Below are positions 26,116 through 37,637 of a DNA stretch of 64,000 bases, piece after piece. Source of the stretch: Rhizomucor pusillus (Eukaryota > Mucoromycota > Mucoromycetes > Mucorales > Lichtheimiaceae); assembly GCA_900175165.2 (NCBI GenBank), contig FWWN02000571.1:22451-86450 (forward strand), in the 5' to 3' direction. The translations under genes were made by a program, and so were the position numbers. The stretch's first letter is position 1; the number at the start of each line of letters is the position of its first letter. Under the pieces are notes generated by a model. The model had not been told where the DNA came from, searched no databases, and saw nothing but the letters and a program-made list of their open reading frames with translations.

Positions 26116-29100
26116 ATGACGCTTGCAATGACAGGAAGAATCGTCTGTGCCTCGCTGTTCCTTCCCTACACTGTCGACTTTGAACTTTCTCGGGACAAGA
26201 AGTCTCGCTTGACCGTCAGCAGCGCTGCTGCACCGCACACGGCCGAGTCTATTCCTCCTCCTCCTGCTCCTGCCGCTAACACAAACGGATCAGCAACACC
26301 ACCTGCGGTCGTGCCACCACCGCTAGCAGCAGCGGCCAATGTACCCAACCTCATTGACAGTCTAGCAGCACAACAACCTGGCACCGCCAACAAGCCAGCG
26401 AAAACGACCGAGTCTGCTGTCACGACTGAAGAGGAGAAACTTTTTGACTTTAAACAGCCAGAACAGCTCGTGCAACCGAGAAGTAAAATGCAGCGTGAAC
26501 AAGAACTGCGCAAACTGGCACCCTTGTCTGTATCGATGCACCAACTCCATCGACGACGCCCTTCGCTGGACAGCGCGACAGTTTTCGACAATGCGCCGTG
26601 GACGGTAAAGCCGTCGATTGCTGGCAACATTGGTTTGTGGAATGCCATCAATTCGATCCGCGACAACCGGAGGGAGCAGTGCGTATGGATTGGTACACTA
26701 GGGATGCCTACCGACCCTCTATCTCGTCAAACCCGCGAAAAGATCCGAACAACCTTCATTATGGAGCACGATTGTTACCCAATCATGCCATCTGATGCTG
26801 AATTTGAAGGCCATTACAACCAATACTGCAAGCAGGTACACAATGGGAACAAAATGCCGCTACCGCACGGCATATTTTTTTAGCGCGTTTCACGTTTGAG
26901 GCTAAATTGCTCACTCACTCAATCACAGATACTCTGGCCATATTTTCACTATGTTGTCCAAGACGACTTGCAAAACATGATGTTCAAAGAGAATGCCTGG
27001 GAAGCATACAAGTCACTCAACGAACGCTTTGCGGACGAGATTGTTGCGAATTATCGTGAAAATGACATCAGTAAGATATCAGCATGACCCATTTTAGCAT
27101 GTTGATTAACGCTGGCTCGCTTTCTCGGTTTAAAGTTTGGGTCAATGATTATCACTTGATGCTTCTTCCTGGCATGTTACGGAAACGACTCCCGCGTGCG
27201 GTTATCGGATTCTTCCTCCATATACCATTCCCTAGCTCTGAGCTTTTCCGCTGCTTGCCCAGTAAGTGATATATCACGGTTTGTGTTCGGTATGGCATAT
27301 ATCAATACAAATATCTTTTTAGCACGAAAGCAACTATTGGAAGGCATACTAGGAGCTGATCTCGTGGGATTCCAAACATATTCCTTTGCTCGCCATTTTC
27401 TACAAACTTGCTCTCGCATATTGTCAGTGGATGCCACACCTACAGGCATCCAACTGGATTCCCACTATGTGTCTGTTAGAATATACCCCATTGGTATCGA
27501 TATTACCACTCTCAACAAGAAAAGGTCAGCTCAGCCACGGTGATGTCGATGATGAACAAAAGATGAATGAAACTCACAAATATTATATCTAGATCCGCAC
27601 CTGAAGTACTACGATCAATTGACATGCTTAAAGAAAAGTATGCTGGAAAAAAGCTTATTGTTGCTCGAGACAAGCTGGATTACGTCAAAGGCGTACGGCA
27701 AAAGATGCTCGCTTTTGAGCAGTTTCTCATTCGCCACCCTGAATGGCGTGGAAAGGTTAGAAAAAGAAGAAGAAAGCAGTTCACATATACAGGAATACTA
27801 AGTCAAGAACACCAACAACAACAATTATTGTTGCCATTGTTACTAAAGGTTGTACTCATCCAAATTGCGTTATCTACGGCCGAGGGCAACGAGCTTCGCG
27901 CGCATATATCCGACGTTGTGGCTCGCGTCAACTCGAAATTTAGCAACATTTCCTATCAGCCCATTGTATTTCTTCATCAGGACATTTCATTTTCTCAATA
28001 CCTTGCATTACTCACAGCTGCAGACGTCTCATTAATTACTCCACTCCGTGACGGCATGAACCTGACTTCGCATGAATATATTGTCTGTCAAGAAAATAAT
28101 TACGGCCCGCTGATCCTAAGTGAGGCAAGTGGTGCAGCAGCAGCCTTGTTCGAGAAGAAGAAGAATGTTGAATTTACTTTGGTACATAATTTATATAGTT
28201 CACGGGCACCTATGGAAGCTTCGGCGCTTGCTTGCGTGTCAATCCGTGGGATCTTCGAGTACGTTTTACACAAACATGGACGAGATATTTGCCACGGCAC
28301 GTTCTAAATTTTTGTTTGCACGTAGCAAGTAGGAAACGCGATCCACGAAGCTTTATCCATGAGCGAGGAAGAAAAAGCAAGCCGTTGGAAGGTAAGATAA
28401 CATCGTCTAAGTATAGGCGCAGCTGCTTTGGATTAACATTCACATGTCTTCAGGAATTATATAAAAGTATTGTCACTAATTCAGGTATGCTATGCTGGAA
28501 AAGAGATAATGTTTACATTTCACAGAGTTATTCACCGTGATGGTGTATTTAGCTCAAAATTTCTGCACCAGCATCATTTCTGAACTATCCGCAGTACGGT
28601 TTTCATGCACGAGTGAATGCAAAAAGCAATACAGCTGACTCAGATGAACTTGTTAGATCCGCAATGACCATACCCACCGCGTCCCAGCGCAGATACCCAT
28701 GCTTGATCTCAATGTTGTCGCAAATGCTTTCAAGGCGAGCAAGAAACCACTGTACGGTGATCGTATAGAATTTTTCTCTTCTTTTTTTTTGCACTAGCAA
28801 TTAATCAATCTTATTAGATTCCTTTTTGACTATGGCGGTACACTTATTCCGCACGGATCACAGGCGGGCGGAAACGATCTCGAGCGGCTCAGGAGCGTGT
28901 TGGGCCAACTCACGCAGAAAAGCGCAGTGTATGTGATTTCCGGTCGCACAAAAGCCAGCATCGAACGCGATCTAGAGGATGTGCCAAATCTGGGATTAGC
29001 CGCAGAAAACGGGTTCCATCTCAAGCCGCGCGGCGAACCATGGAAAAAGCTGTTTACAAACGTGGACTTGTCGTGGATGCCGGCTGTCAAGGAGGTATGA

Positions 29101-29712
29101 ACTGGGAAAAAAGATAAAGGCCACATTTGCTAATGAATTGCCGCCAGATATTCCAATATTACACGGAACGCACGCCTGGTTCTCGAATTGAGACAAAGGA
29201 TATATCGATCGTGTGGCATTATCGCTCAAGCACAGGCCACGATACTCAGTTTGCGTGCGTATATATGTCGTTGGTTTTTTCTAAACATCTGGTACCACTA
29301 ACACACTTGATTTTTTCAGTGCCTGGCAGGCGGCCGAGTGTCAAAACCACATTGCTGACTCTGTTAACAAGAACTTTGCTGTGCACGCAGTGACGGGCAG
29401 AACAACGATCGAGGTACGTTGCTATTGTGGCTTCATTGATCGAGAAAACCTAAAACATTGTCTCCGTAGGTCCTGCCGCATGACATCAACAAGAGCGCGA
29501 TAGCTAACCGTATTTTGTCTGACATCCAACCGGATTTCGTTCTATCGATCGGTGACGACCGCATGGATGAAGATATGTTTGCTTTCCTTAACAAGCAAAA
29601 GATCCCGAACGTTGTTACCTGCACTGTGGGCGCACGCAGCACTGAGGCAAAGTATCGTGTACCGAATGTGCAAAGCGTTTTGGATGCTTTGGAGAATCTC
29701 GTTGCACTGTAA
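26116..29712 (+). CDS. Trehalose-6-phosphate synthase/phosphatase complex subunit (Tps2/Tps3/Tsl1 family)
   Basis: Cytosolic trehalose-synthesis protein with a GT20 domain and a C-terminal HAD phosphatase domain, 880 aa. Fifteen exons: 26116..26835, 26929..27070, 27136..27261, 27323..27524, 27593..27755, 27849..28124, 28199..28258, 28326..28391, 28454..28484, 28553..28593, 28657..28751, 28818..29094, 29148..29254, 29320..29413, 29470..29712. A low-complexity Pro/Ala leader precedes GT20 motifs [54 protein letters not shown] (Lys where active Tps1 has Arg), LREGMNL-like [11 protein letters not shown], and [14 protein letters not shown]. In the phosphatase domain VISGR and [10 protein letters not shown] are intact, but motif I reads FDYGGTL, so the second Asp of DxD is Gly. 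That suggests a regulatory Tps3/Tsl1-like subunit. Intron 6 is GC-AG (GAG|GCAAGT, 28125..28198); intron 5 (27756..27848) is 93 nt and stopless. Start: Met 26116, with an alternative at 26128. Confidence 0.9.
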
Positions 29713-29938
29713 AGAGTATGACCAGAAGCATGCAATAAAAACATTAGCAAAATTTTGAAGGAAGCCTAAATCTATCTTTACAAATGATTTACATATGTGA
29801 ACATCGCTTTCTTTGTTAATGAGATTTCAGTACAACACAGTAGTAGCCTGGTAATATATATGTATCATATAGTATACATGAGCCAAAGATGAAGGAAGGG
29901 GTATATGAGATGCGATGAATCTTTGTACGACAGTCAAT

Positions 29939-32062
29939 TTAGACATTTTGTCGTTCGTGAACGGAGGGTGGGTTTGATATTGGTAAGTACAGGGTACTAT
30001 CTTCATGATTATCTTGCCGTTGTTCCAAGGATGGTGATTTCAAGTCCTGCCTTGCCGACGACGATGTCCCGTTGTTATGCTTTGACGGAGCAGAGTGGAT
30101 ATCATCTGGTGTGATGATGGTAATGGCCGTTTGACGCGGTCGGGTGGTTGCATAGATACCATTGTTTCCATTTTCGCCACCGCCATCAGGATGCTGCCTC
30201 CTGTCGATTTCTGTGATACCAACTTCTGCACCGTCATTGATCTTTACGCGTTTCCGGAAAAGCTCTTGACTGTTGCGGAACGTGATGCTGTTCGCGGACA
30301 GGCTGCTCTTTGTCAAGGTGCGCTTCGTAAACGTGCCAATGTGGAACAGAGGTACTGTGATACCGTGCACGATCACGGAGGCAAGAACCATAAAGTATAC
30401 GACAGGCTCGACAACAGCTCGTGCGTGTGCATGCGGTCCATCTGTTTCCAGATTTTCGATAGCCACGGTGTAGTAAAAGATCTATGCAAAAGGATGGGGC
30501 CGTTTAGAGAGCTTTGGAAACTAACGTATGGACCAGTGTTATCAATAAGACTTACTGCACCGACACCGATGGGACCAAACCAGCCTGTAAAAAGCGCCTG
30601 CCTCCAGTTATTCAAGGCTGGAATCCATTTATATGTAGCAATGACGAACGGCAATCGGCGTAGGAAAAGCACAAGAATAGCAAGTACAACCAGACGCCAC
30701 GCTGTCATTTGCAGCGACGAATCGCCAAACAAAGACCAAGGCATAGTGGCTCCAATGTACACAAAGATGCTCAGGTTGAGCAACATATCGATAACCTAAT
30801 TTACCTTAATGTGAGTTTTACATATCGTAAAAAAAATTGTCTTTATCGTTTACCTCCATAAGATGAGCATCCTCGGTTTCTTTTCTGAACCAGTCATCCC
30901 AGGTAAACGAGTTGCCGGCAATGAAGCACGCGAGCAAATCATCGCTTCCAATCAAGGATACTCCACCTAAGAGGAAGAGCTATCATAAAGAAAAAAGAAC
31001 TATTAGAGCCGCCAACGGTTCGTATAACGTTCTTTAAAAAAGAGACTTACAGCCAGCGCAATCGAGTATACCAGGAACGACTCCTTGTCAATGAGGTTGC
31101 GTTGTTCAGCAAATTTTAGCAGTTTCCGAGCAATATAGCCGACGACGAAACCAATAACAATCGACAGGAGGATTTGAAAAGCCATGATCCAGTAGGCCCA
31201 GCGGCCGATGGCGGCACCCACCGATTTTTGCATAAGGTAGATGGCCAAGAACAAGAACGGGTAGCCGAGGCCGTCATTAGCGCCGCTCTCGGCAGAGATG
31301 AGGTTGCGCACGTTGGGAGGCACGCGTTCCTCGGCAAACTTTCCTTGGACGATCGAGTTGGCTAGTACCTAAGCGTCCCTGTAAGTAAAGCAACAATAAA
31401 ATATCACGCGCGGAGCCAGTAAAGTAGTATGTATGTACCGGATCAGTTGGCGTGAAGCATGAAGCTACCATGAGGGATTCAAGCTGTTAAAACACATGAT
31501 TTAAAGATGAGTTTGGTAATTCCTTCGAATTTGCATGCATGTTTTGATACTCACAAAGTTGAGCCCGGGGATCATGGCCCACACCAGCAGACCGCTGACT
31601 ATCCACATATAGATCATCCCTGGGATCAGCAGCATAAACAAGGACCAGAATTCCTTGCGCAGGTACGCTTTGGGCAGAGCCACGCCGGCTGCCATGACCT
31701 GAATAGTAGTTAAAGGATTACTATGCATGGCAAAGATATCTCGAGTTTCTATTGTGCTAACCTGAATGCCAATGACAACGCGGCAAAATTCACGTGTGAA
31801 TATCTCTTCTGAGCCCCACGTCTCCACATTGATAAAGTTCGCGCACAGTGGCCCGAATATGATTCCGCATACAATAGCAACGGCTGTTATTCGGATAGTT
31901 ACATTGTTAGTTTGGCGTGGGTTGTGATGATGATCTAAGACTGGGCATCCTACAGGCTTCGGAAAGATATAGCCTTTCCTTAATAGTGAGCGATGACAAT
32001 CCGAAAAGCAGGATGAAGCCGCCCAGAATAGCGAGCGCGGCGGACAGAGGAACTAGAGCCAT
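29939..32062 (-). CDS. NHA1: Plasma-membrane Na+/H+ antiporter, Nha1/Sod2 type (CPA1)
   Basis: Exchanges cytosolic Na+ (or K+) for external protons, giving salt tolerance and pH control. Eight exons (minus): 32062..31954, 31883..31762, 31698..31555, 31483..31439, 31368..31051, 30979..30854, 30795..30556, 30481..29939; 548 aa. The membrane domain fills about residues 1-430. Diagnostic blocks are KERLYLSEA, IIFGPLCANFINVETWG, VVIGIQVMAAGVALPKAYL, ASCFTPTDPVLANSIVQGKF, the ion-site motif SAESGANDGLGYPFLFLAIY, CFIAGNSFTWDDWF, and GWFGPIGVGAIFYY. The cytosolic tail (about 120 residues) is much shorter than in yeast Nha1 and closer to Sod2-like proteins. The start is the first Met before the first hydrophobic helix. 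It is convergent with the trehalose gene (226 bp apart). All exons are in phase. Confidence 0.93.
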
Positions 32063-33042
32063 TGAGCAGTGAAGAGCTTCCTTTTTGCCGTCGTTGCTTT
32101 TCTTCCTTGTTTGTTAAATTTGTATCGAAAGAAGAGAAAACTGAGTTGCGGCAAAGAGAGGGACTCGCTCTATAAAGGAACAGGAGATGCTTATACACGA
32201 TCAAATTTTTTATTAAGAAGGATTTTGACGGAACTTTAACAAACACACACAAGCGCTCCGGAGCCGAAGCACTTGTCATTGTTGGAGTGCGCGATTTTTG
32301 CCAACTCCGAACAGTTGCCTAATTCGTATAGGGTCGACGATGCTGGGCGTTACACATGGCTGCACGTTGGAGGGAGAGATCGCCCGTTCACCACCTCCTC
32401 CTCCAACAACAACGCCTGCGACCTCGACTTGCTTGCGGAATGTGATATGCCCAATCGATAACGATGGGCATCCAACTGAGCTATTTGTGCTAGATCGCTC
32501 TATCATTTTTGGAGAAGTTAGTACTACCTATCCATGATGAAACATATTACTTTACTGTCGTTTTGTTTCCGTTACTGCTTATTTCTTTTTCCAAATCATG
32601 CAGAAATGTTTTGGTCAAATGTAGACATGCGCTACTGTAAGCAGCAGCAGCAGCAGTAACAGATGATCATGCATGCATCCCCCACTGTAAACAGTTGTGG
32701 CAAGTAAGAAGGAGGAGGAGCAGGTTTTCCTTCCCGGCCATCTTCGGCATACATCGAAGAAAATTTTCGCGACCAACTGTAAGACGCAGCAAGAGATAGA
32801 CACACACAGAGAGAGAGGGAGACCGCTCGCACCGCTCGCATCGCCGCCGATTCATCATCATCATTATCATCATCATCAAATCTTTTCTTCTTCTTCTTCG
32901 CAAGAGCGCCAAGGTCAAGTTCTTTCGTTCGCGACAGGCTACCCAGACAGACATTACGCATATTTCGACAGAGACAGACAGAGAGAGAGGGGCTGCTTTC
33001 GCCGATGTGGGTTAATCGATTTAGAGGTTCTGCTATTTATTC
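32063..33042. other. Intergenic spacer with simple repeats
   Basis: About 1 kb upstream of the antiporter gene and downstream of the WW gene. It contains (CAG)n near 32640-32656, AC/AG-rich runs at 32800-32820, a TCATCA run at 32854-32880 and CTT repeats after it. An open frame at 32298-32537 (Pro-rich middle) has no family resemblance, and I do not call it a gene. Confidence 0.5.
32854..32880. repeat. (TCA)n microsatellite
   Basis: Imperfect trinucleotide run tcatcatcatcattatcatc and onward, followed by a short CTT run. It explains the poly-Asp and poly-Met frames seen on the minus strand. Confidence 0.8.
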
Positions 33043-34805
33043 CTAGGGATAGTTTCTTCCGCTCTTGTCGTGGTAAACATATCTTCTCGCTCGCACCATG
33101 CTATCTGACCTCGCGTCTGTTACGTTACTTCGTCTTTGGTATCCAAACGATCCATCCTGCATCATCCTCCTGCTAGGCTCCTGGCGGTACAAGTCTCCGG
33201 CTTGGATTCGGCGTGGTTGTGGTGGTGGTAGATGCTGCTGCAATGTGTTCGAAGAATAGGGTATATGGTGGCCATGTGTTGGTGGCGGCGGTGAAGACGA
33301 TCGTGATGGCTCAATGTCACGAAGAGGAGGAGGTTGCAACATGTCTGTCTGTCGCTGTCGTTTGTTTGATTCTCGGGTCGCTTCGATTGATTCAATTCTT
33401 GAACGTTTTTGCCCTGTTACTCCCGTGTTGGTGTTGTTGTTGTTGTTGTTGTTGCTGTGATTGCTCTTTGGTGTACTTGCTTTATCTGTGTCGTTTCGTG
33501 GCTTTGGAATCTCCCAAACGCTTTCTCCCGTTTCCTTGTTGTAATAATAAGTTTGCCCTTTGCTCGAAATTATCTTGCTCCATGGATGTGGCACTTCGTT
33601 TTCTTGTTCTTTTCCTTTAGATCGTTTCTCGCTCTTACTGCTTTGCTGTTTGTTAGCATGGGTATTACCGGTACGTGTCGTCCTTTCTGGTTTGCTGGTG
33701 CCAAAGTATCGTATCAATAAGAGCGCAAATTCTTGTTCCTCTTCTTCACCGAGAGATACTACGAATTCCTCTTCTGTACTTTGTTCCTTCTGCTCGGGGG
33801 TTTTTACTTTGTTCTCCACATGCGGCTCCGTTCGAGTCTTTTCGTACGCGTCTCCATCGAATACGATAACGTCGTCAATTTCCACAACAGGCTTTCCAGA
33901 CTTGTCGTCATCCTGTTCTCCAGGCGGGGTGGTATCACGGCTGCTGACAGAAAGCTTCGCTGCGGTACTTTTGTTACCTTGTTCTCCTCGTGGGCTAGCA
34001 TCACTGGTATTTACAGAAGGCTTCGTTGCAGCCTTTTGGTGATCTTGTTGTTCAGATACATCGATGCTGTTCACATGCGGCTGTGTTCCAGCCTCTTGAT
34101 CTTTGCTTTCCATAGTTGGAGTTATATCATCATCGTCCTTCTTTTGTTCTGGCGCTGCTTCTGGTGCTACTTCTGATGCTACTTCTGATACTTCTGCTGC
34201 TTCTACAGCTTCTTTTGATACTGCTACTTCTTCTTTTGCTACTGTTACTTCTTCTTTTGTTACTGCTACCGCTTCTCGGTCTTTTTGCTCCTTGGATACA
34301 ATGTCCTTGTTCTCTGTTACGCCGGGCTGCTTTGTAGCTAATTTTTGGTCTTTCTGGTCGTCGACTACAACTATCTCGTCACCCTGAGGTAGCTGCTCTC
34401 CTGATGCTTTTCGCTTGGATACTGTCATGTCGCTTGCGTCGTTCGATTTTTCTTGTTCTGTCTTTGGCTTCCGCTTATCACTTGACCATGCCTCCTCTTG
34501 CTGTCTCTTTGCTGGCACGTTCTGCTCACTGCGTCTTCTTTCAGTCATGGTATCGTTTTGTCGTCGTTCACTGTGAAGAAAAATGGGAGGAAAAACCAAT
34601 CAGCACATAGGGGGCAAAATCAGAAGCAAGTCGCTCGATCATACTTTGTATATTCCATGCTGCGGTGCTGCCAATGTCGTTCCTGCTGCCGCAAAGATCG
34701 GTTGTCATCCGTTCTTTTGTGCACCTGTGCGTGTCTGTCTCTGATTCGGCTGTGATCACGGCCCCAAGAGTGGTTTTCAGATGGTCGTCTGCGATATGAA
34801 TCCAT
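33043..34805 (-). CDS. WW-domain protein with long charged disordered regions
   Basis: Exons (minus) 34805..34645 and 34570..33043; 562 aa. The N-terminus is Arg/Ser/Asp/His rich (MDSYRRRPSENHSWGRD), like RNA-processing factors. The middle is a low-complexity acidic region of Glu/Val/Ala/Lys repeats and Asp/Ser/Thr/Pro. One WW domain is at about residues 370-400: HPWSKIISSKGQTYYYN with the second Trp in GESVWEIPKP. A poly-Asn run (GTT repeats on the plus strand near 33430) and a Pro/His/Arg-rich tail follow. WW domains bind proline-rich ligands; a role in splicing or transcription elongation is inferred only from composition. The long plus-strand frames across this gene are shadows of its repeats. 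A Met at 34880 lies upstream in frame, but the following residues look like leader read-through. Confidence 0.78.
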
Positions 34806-36044
34806 GTGTGTTATATGCGTTTGCACAAGGAAAAGAAGAGTGGGATTTTGCGGAGTCTGGAAATCACAACGCGAGTCCATCCTTTATGGATTGCGCAGCA
34901 GCACAGCCATAAAGCCTTAACATAAATGCTCCTCTGTCATTTTACCTAAATCAATAAACACTTTGATAAAAATTAAACATTCAGTCCTGTTGCATTATGG
35001 GGCGAGAATAATTGCATATTTCATACGATCTGTGTGCATCCAGTAATTCTTTAATCCATTTGCTTTACGTCATAGCACAGAAATGCAGGAGGAGATACCT
35101 TTTCACTATGTGGATACAGCTTACTTATTATAAGCAATGAAAAGTTTTTTTTGAGAACTACGATACAAGATTTGCTAGCTGTATTGGCAATAGCAATGCC
35201 CAGATAGTGCGCGTGCGTGATAGATTTCTTGGTTCTTTTGCAGGTGATTGAGTTCTTTACATTGCGTTTTAATTCTCTGTTATCCGTGAATAATGCAACA
35301 AAGACCTGCGGCAAACCTGTCCCATTCTGACGACAGGGACCAGCACTAGATTTTGCAAGAGACAGTTTCTATTCTCAAACAACGCGATCTTTGCTTTTTG
35401 CTGGTGTGCAAGCATTGGCATTGAGTTTAGTCCTATTCCGTTGGGTGGGAGCTCCCCGCAATTCCGGCTAATGTACTACTAAAGGATGCAAAGAGTATTT
35501 GAAGCATAAAGGAATGGAATTCGCATTAAAATAATACATACATACTTGAAATGTATATCATAAAGTATTATTACAAATAATCTACGATCCAGTGCTTGAA
35601 ACTTGCTTCATGTGCTAGCAGAAGTTTCTGGTACGTTTCTGGTACGATTGTCACAATAACTTTTGTAAAAGTGAGCTGCGCATATAATCAAACACATAGT
35701 ATCCACATTATGTACATATTTAACATAGAAGAAACATATTTTCATATCAATCTGGTCTTTTTTTTCTCTTTATACACTCTCGTGCTTATCACTGTTGCTA
35801 TCAAAGAGCAATCGTTCTAGTGGATCTACAATATACATATATACACACTTTATCACAATATCTTGTGAATTTAAAAGTTGTTTCGAGGCCTGTTACCTTT
35901 TTGGAACCCTTCATTGAGAACGGTGCAAAGACACGAGCACCTTTCATGATTTTACAGCGTCGTCGTGAAGCGGAGATGAGGTCCGCAGTGTAAAAAAGGG
36001 CCTGTCCAGACAGAGTTGTCTTGTGTGGAGTGCTGCTTCGCGCG
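34806..36044. other. Intergenic spacer between divergent WW and SOG2-like genes
   Basis: About 1.2 kb, AT-rich, with many ATAC/TATAT words around 35540-35880. An in-frame stop at 35991 limits the SOG2-like frame upstream, and no leucine-rich-repeat exon is visible in this interval. No other gene was seen. Confidence 0.5.
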
Positions 36045-37554
36045 ATGGAGCAGCAGGATGGGCCTCATGCTTCGCTGCGATCGCTCACTGCAAACTCGCC
36101 ATCCAGTGTGCTGGGACTAACACTAAATAAGCATGGCGCCTCACTCCAGAAAAGTCCACGAGACAACAACCGGCGGCAGAGCGGACGGGTTGCGGTTCTT
36201 CCTCCTCTCAAGCTCAGAACGACAGCAGCGTCGTCGTCTCCTCCTCCCACCAGCAATGAATTTATGGAGCCCCAAGACGAAACACAACAACAACAGCAGA
36301 AGCAGCAATGTGAGCATCATTTTCAACACACTGTTGGGATTGGTAGCACTGCGTTGAAAGGTCCTACAACGCATCTCGTGGCTGCTTGCAGGACACTCCT
36401 TTTCGCCACGACCTCGCTTCACTGCATTCTTCACAGGTGCTTGCAGTACTGCATCGGCCAGGATAGCCTAGGCCTCAGTCCAGCGCTGCAAAAGTCTAAA
36501 GCACAAGCCGACTGCCTCGTCCGAATCCTCGATCAATTGGATGCACGGCAACAGACGCCAACAACGCAGATATGCACAGAGCTCATCCAAACAGCTGGTT
36601 CACTCATTGCCGCTTTCAAAGAACTGACATGTCTGCTACAAACACGCATCACCACACTGGCACAGGTCCTGGATGCCAAGTTTGCCCGACAGCTTATCAC
36701 AACGGTGCACGGTGCCTCGGTCGATGTCAAAGATGCATGGGAAACCATCCAACCGTTTACAAAAATCTTTACTCATTCGTCGTCTCTTTTATCTGTTTCC
36801 CCAGTATCTAATGCGACGAAGACATCGCCGTTTCTCCAAACAACCTCGTCAACTCCTACATTTCATACATCATCGTCACCATCTTCTGCCACTGCCGCTG
36901 CTGCACCTCCTCCTCTCTCTTTGCCAGCATCCAGCGCATCCTCTGTCGTTCGTGGACGTTCTCATAGCGATCACATGCTCGCCTCGCCTGCTGCAATGTT
37001 TCCTCTCGCATCTCCGCAAACAGACGACGATACATTGCTGTACAACCACTTGAAACTTGCAGTGACGGGTTCGCTGCATGTCGTGGATTTGCTCAAGCAA
37101 TCGATACAGGAAGCCATCTCCAAGGATATGTCCAGCACCCTGGAAACCAAACTTTACGACCTGTCTCGCCAAGCAGACCAAGCGGCAAGCATGGCTCTGA
37201 AGATTGACGAAGGACTCGAAAACCTTTCGACCAATGCGAGCAAAGAAGCAAGACGGGAATTCTGGCAAGATGCCAATAGCTATCTCAAGGTAACGTATCT
37301 ATATTACATTACTGGATGGATGTAATACATGCTGAGAATTATATCAGGAAATTGTCTTGCTCATGAGCTCAGTGCGTTCAATATCGACGGCGGAAGATTT
37401 TACTTGGTCCAAGCCAGTCAAGCAAGGGTGCTTGCAAGTAACGCGCGTCACTGCAGAGGTAGCCAAGTTGTGGAATAACTGCAGCATGTTTGCAAGTGAC
37501 GAGGATGGCTTGCACTCGCCCGCTGCTGCCGGGCCGTCATCTGAAGCTGCTTGA
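36045..37554 (+). CDS. SOG2: RAM-pathway SOG2-like protein (C-terminal SOG2 domain)
   Basis: Homologous to the conserved C-terminal region of Sog2, a component of the RAM network (Cbk1/NDR kinase) that controls polarised growth and cell separation. Exons 36045..37289 and 37348..37554; 483 aa. The leader (1-110) is Ser/Pro/Gln-rich. The SOG2 domain begins at about residue 115 (HLVAACRTLLFATTSLHCIL), continues through ADCLVRILDQLDAR, LIQTAGSLIAAFKELTCL and SVDVKDAWETIQPF, and ends with LYDLSRQADQAASMALKI and REFWQDANSYLKEIVLLMSS after the intron. Unlike yeast Sog2, no leucine-rich repeats precede it; an in-frame stop lies at 35991. A Ser/Thr-rich linker (about 270-335) separates the two halves. 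Family assignment is from remembered motif pattern and length. Confidence 0.78.
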
Positions 37555-37637
37555 TGATCAATGGAAAAACATTCTAGCGCTGAGCTGCTGTTGTTAAGAG
37601 AAAGAGTTGAGAGGTGCACACGGCCTGAAATGGCGGC

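Noticed and set aside
32298..32537. Proline-rich plus-strand frame upstream of the antiporter
   Set aside because: Any splice continuation ends within a few codons and the sequence resembles no family; it is more likely promoter DNA.
32640..33000. CRISPR-like or array-like repeats
   Set aside because: These are ordinary di- and trinucleotide microsatellites without spacers; CRISPR arrays are not expected in a fungal nucleus.
33213..34337. Long hydrophobic plus-strand frames (poly-Val, poly-Leu, poly-Cys)
   Set aside because: They are antisense shadows of poly-Asn, Glu/Lys and Ala/Glu repeats in the WW-domain gene on the minus strand.
33043..34599. Start of the WW protein at 34599 (MVFPPIFLHSE)
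   Set aside because: These residues come from reading the 3' end of an intron. Splicing 34645 to 34570 gives a continuous charged N-terminus instead.
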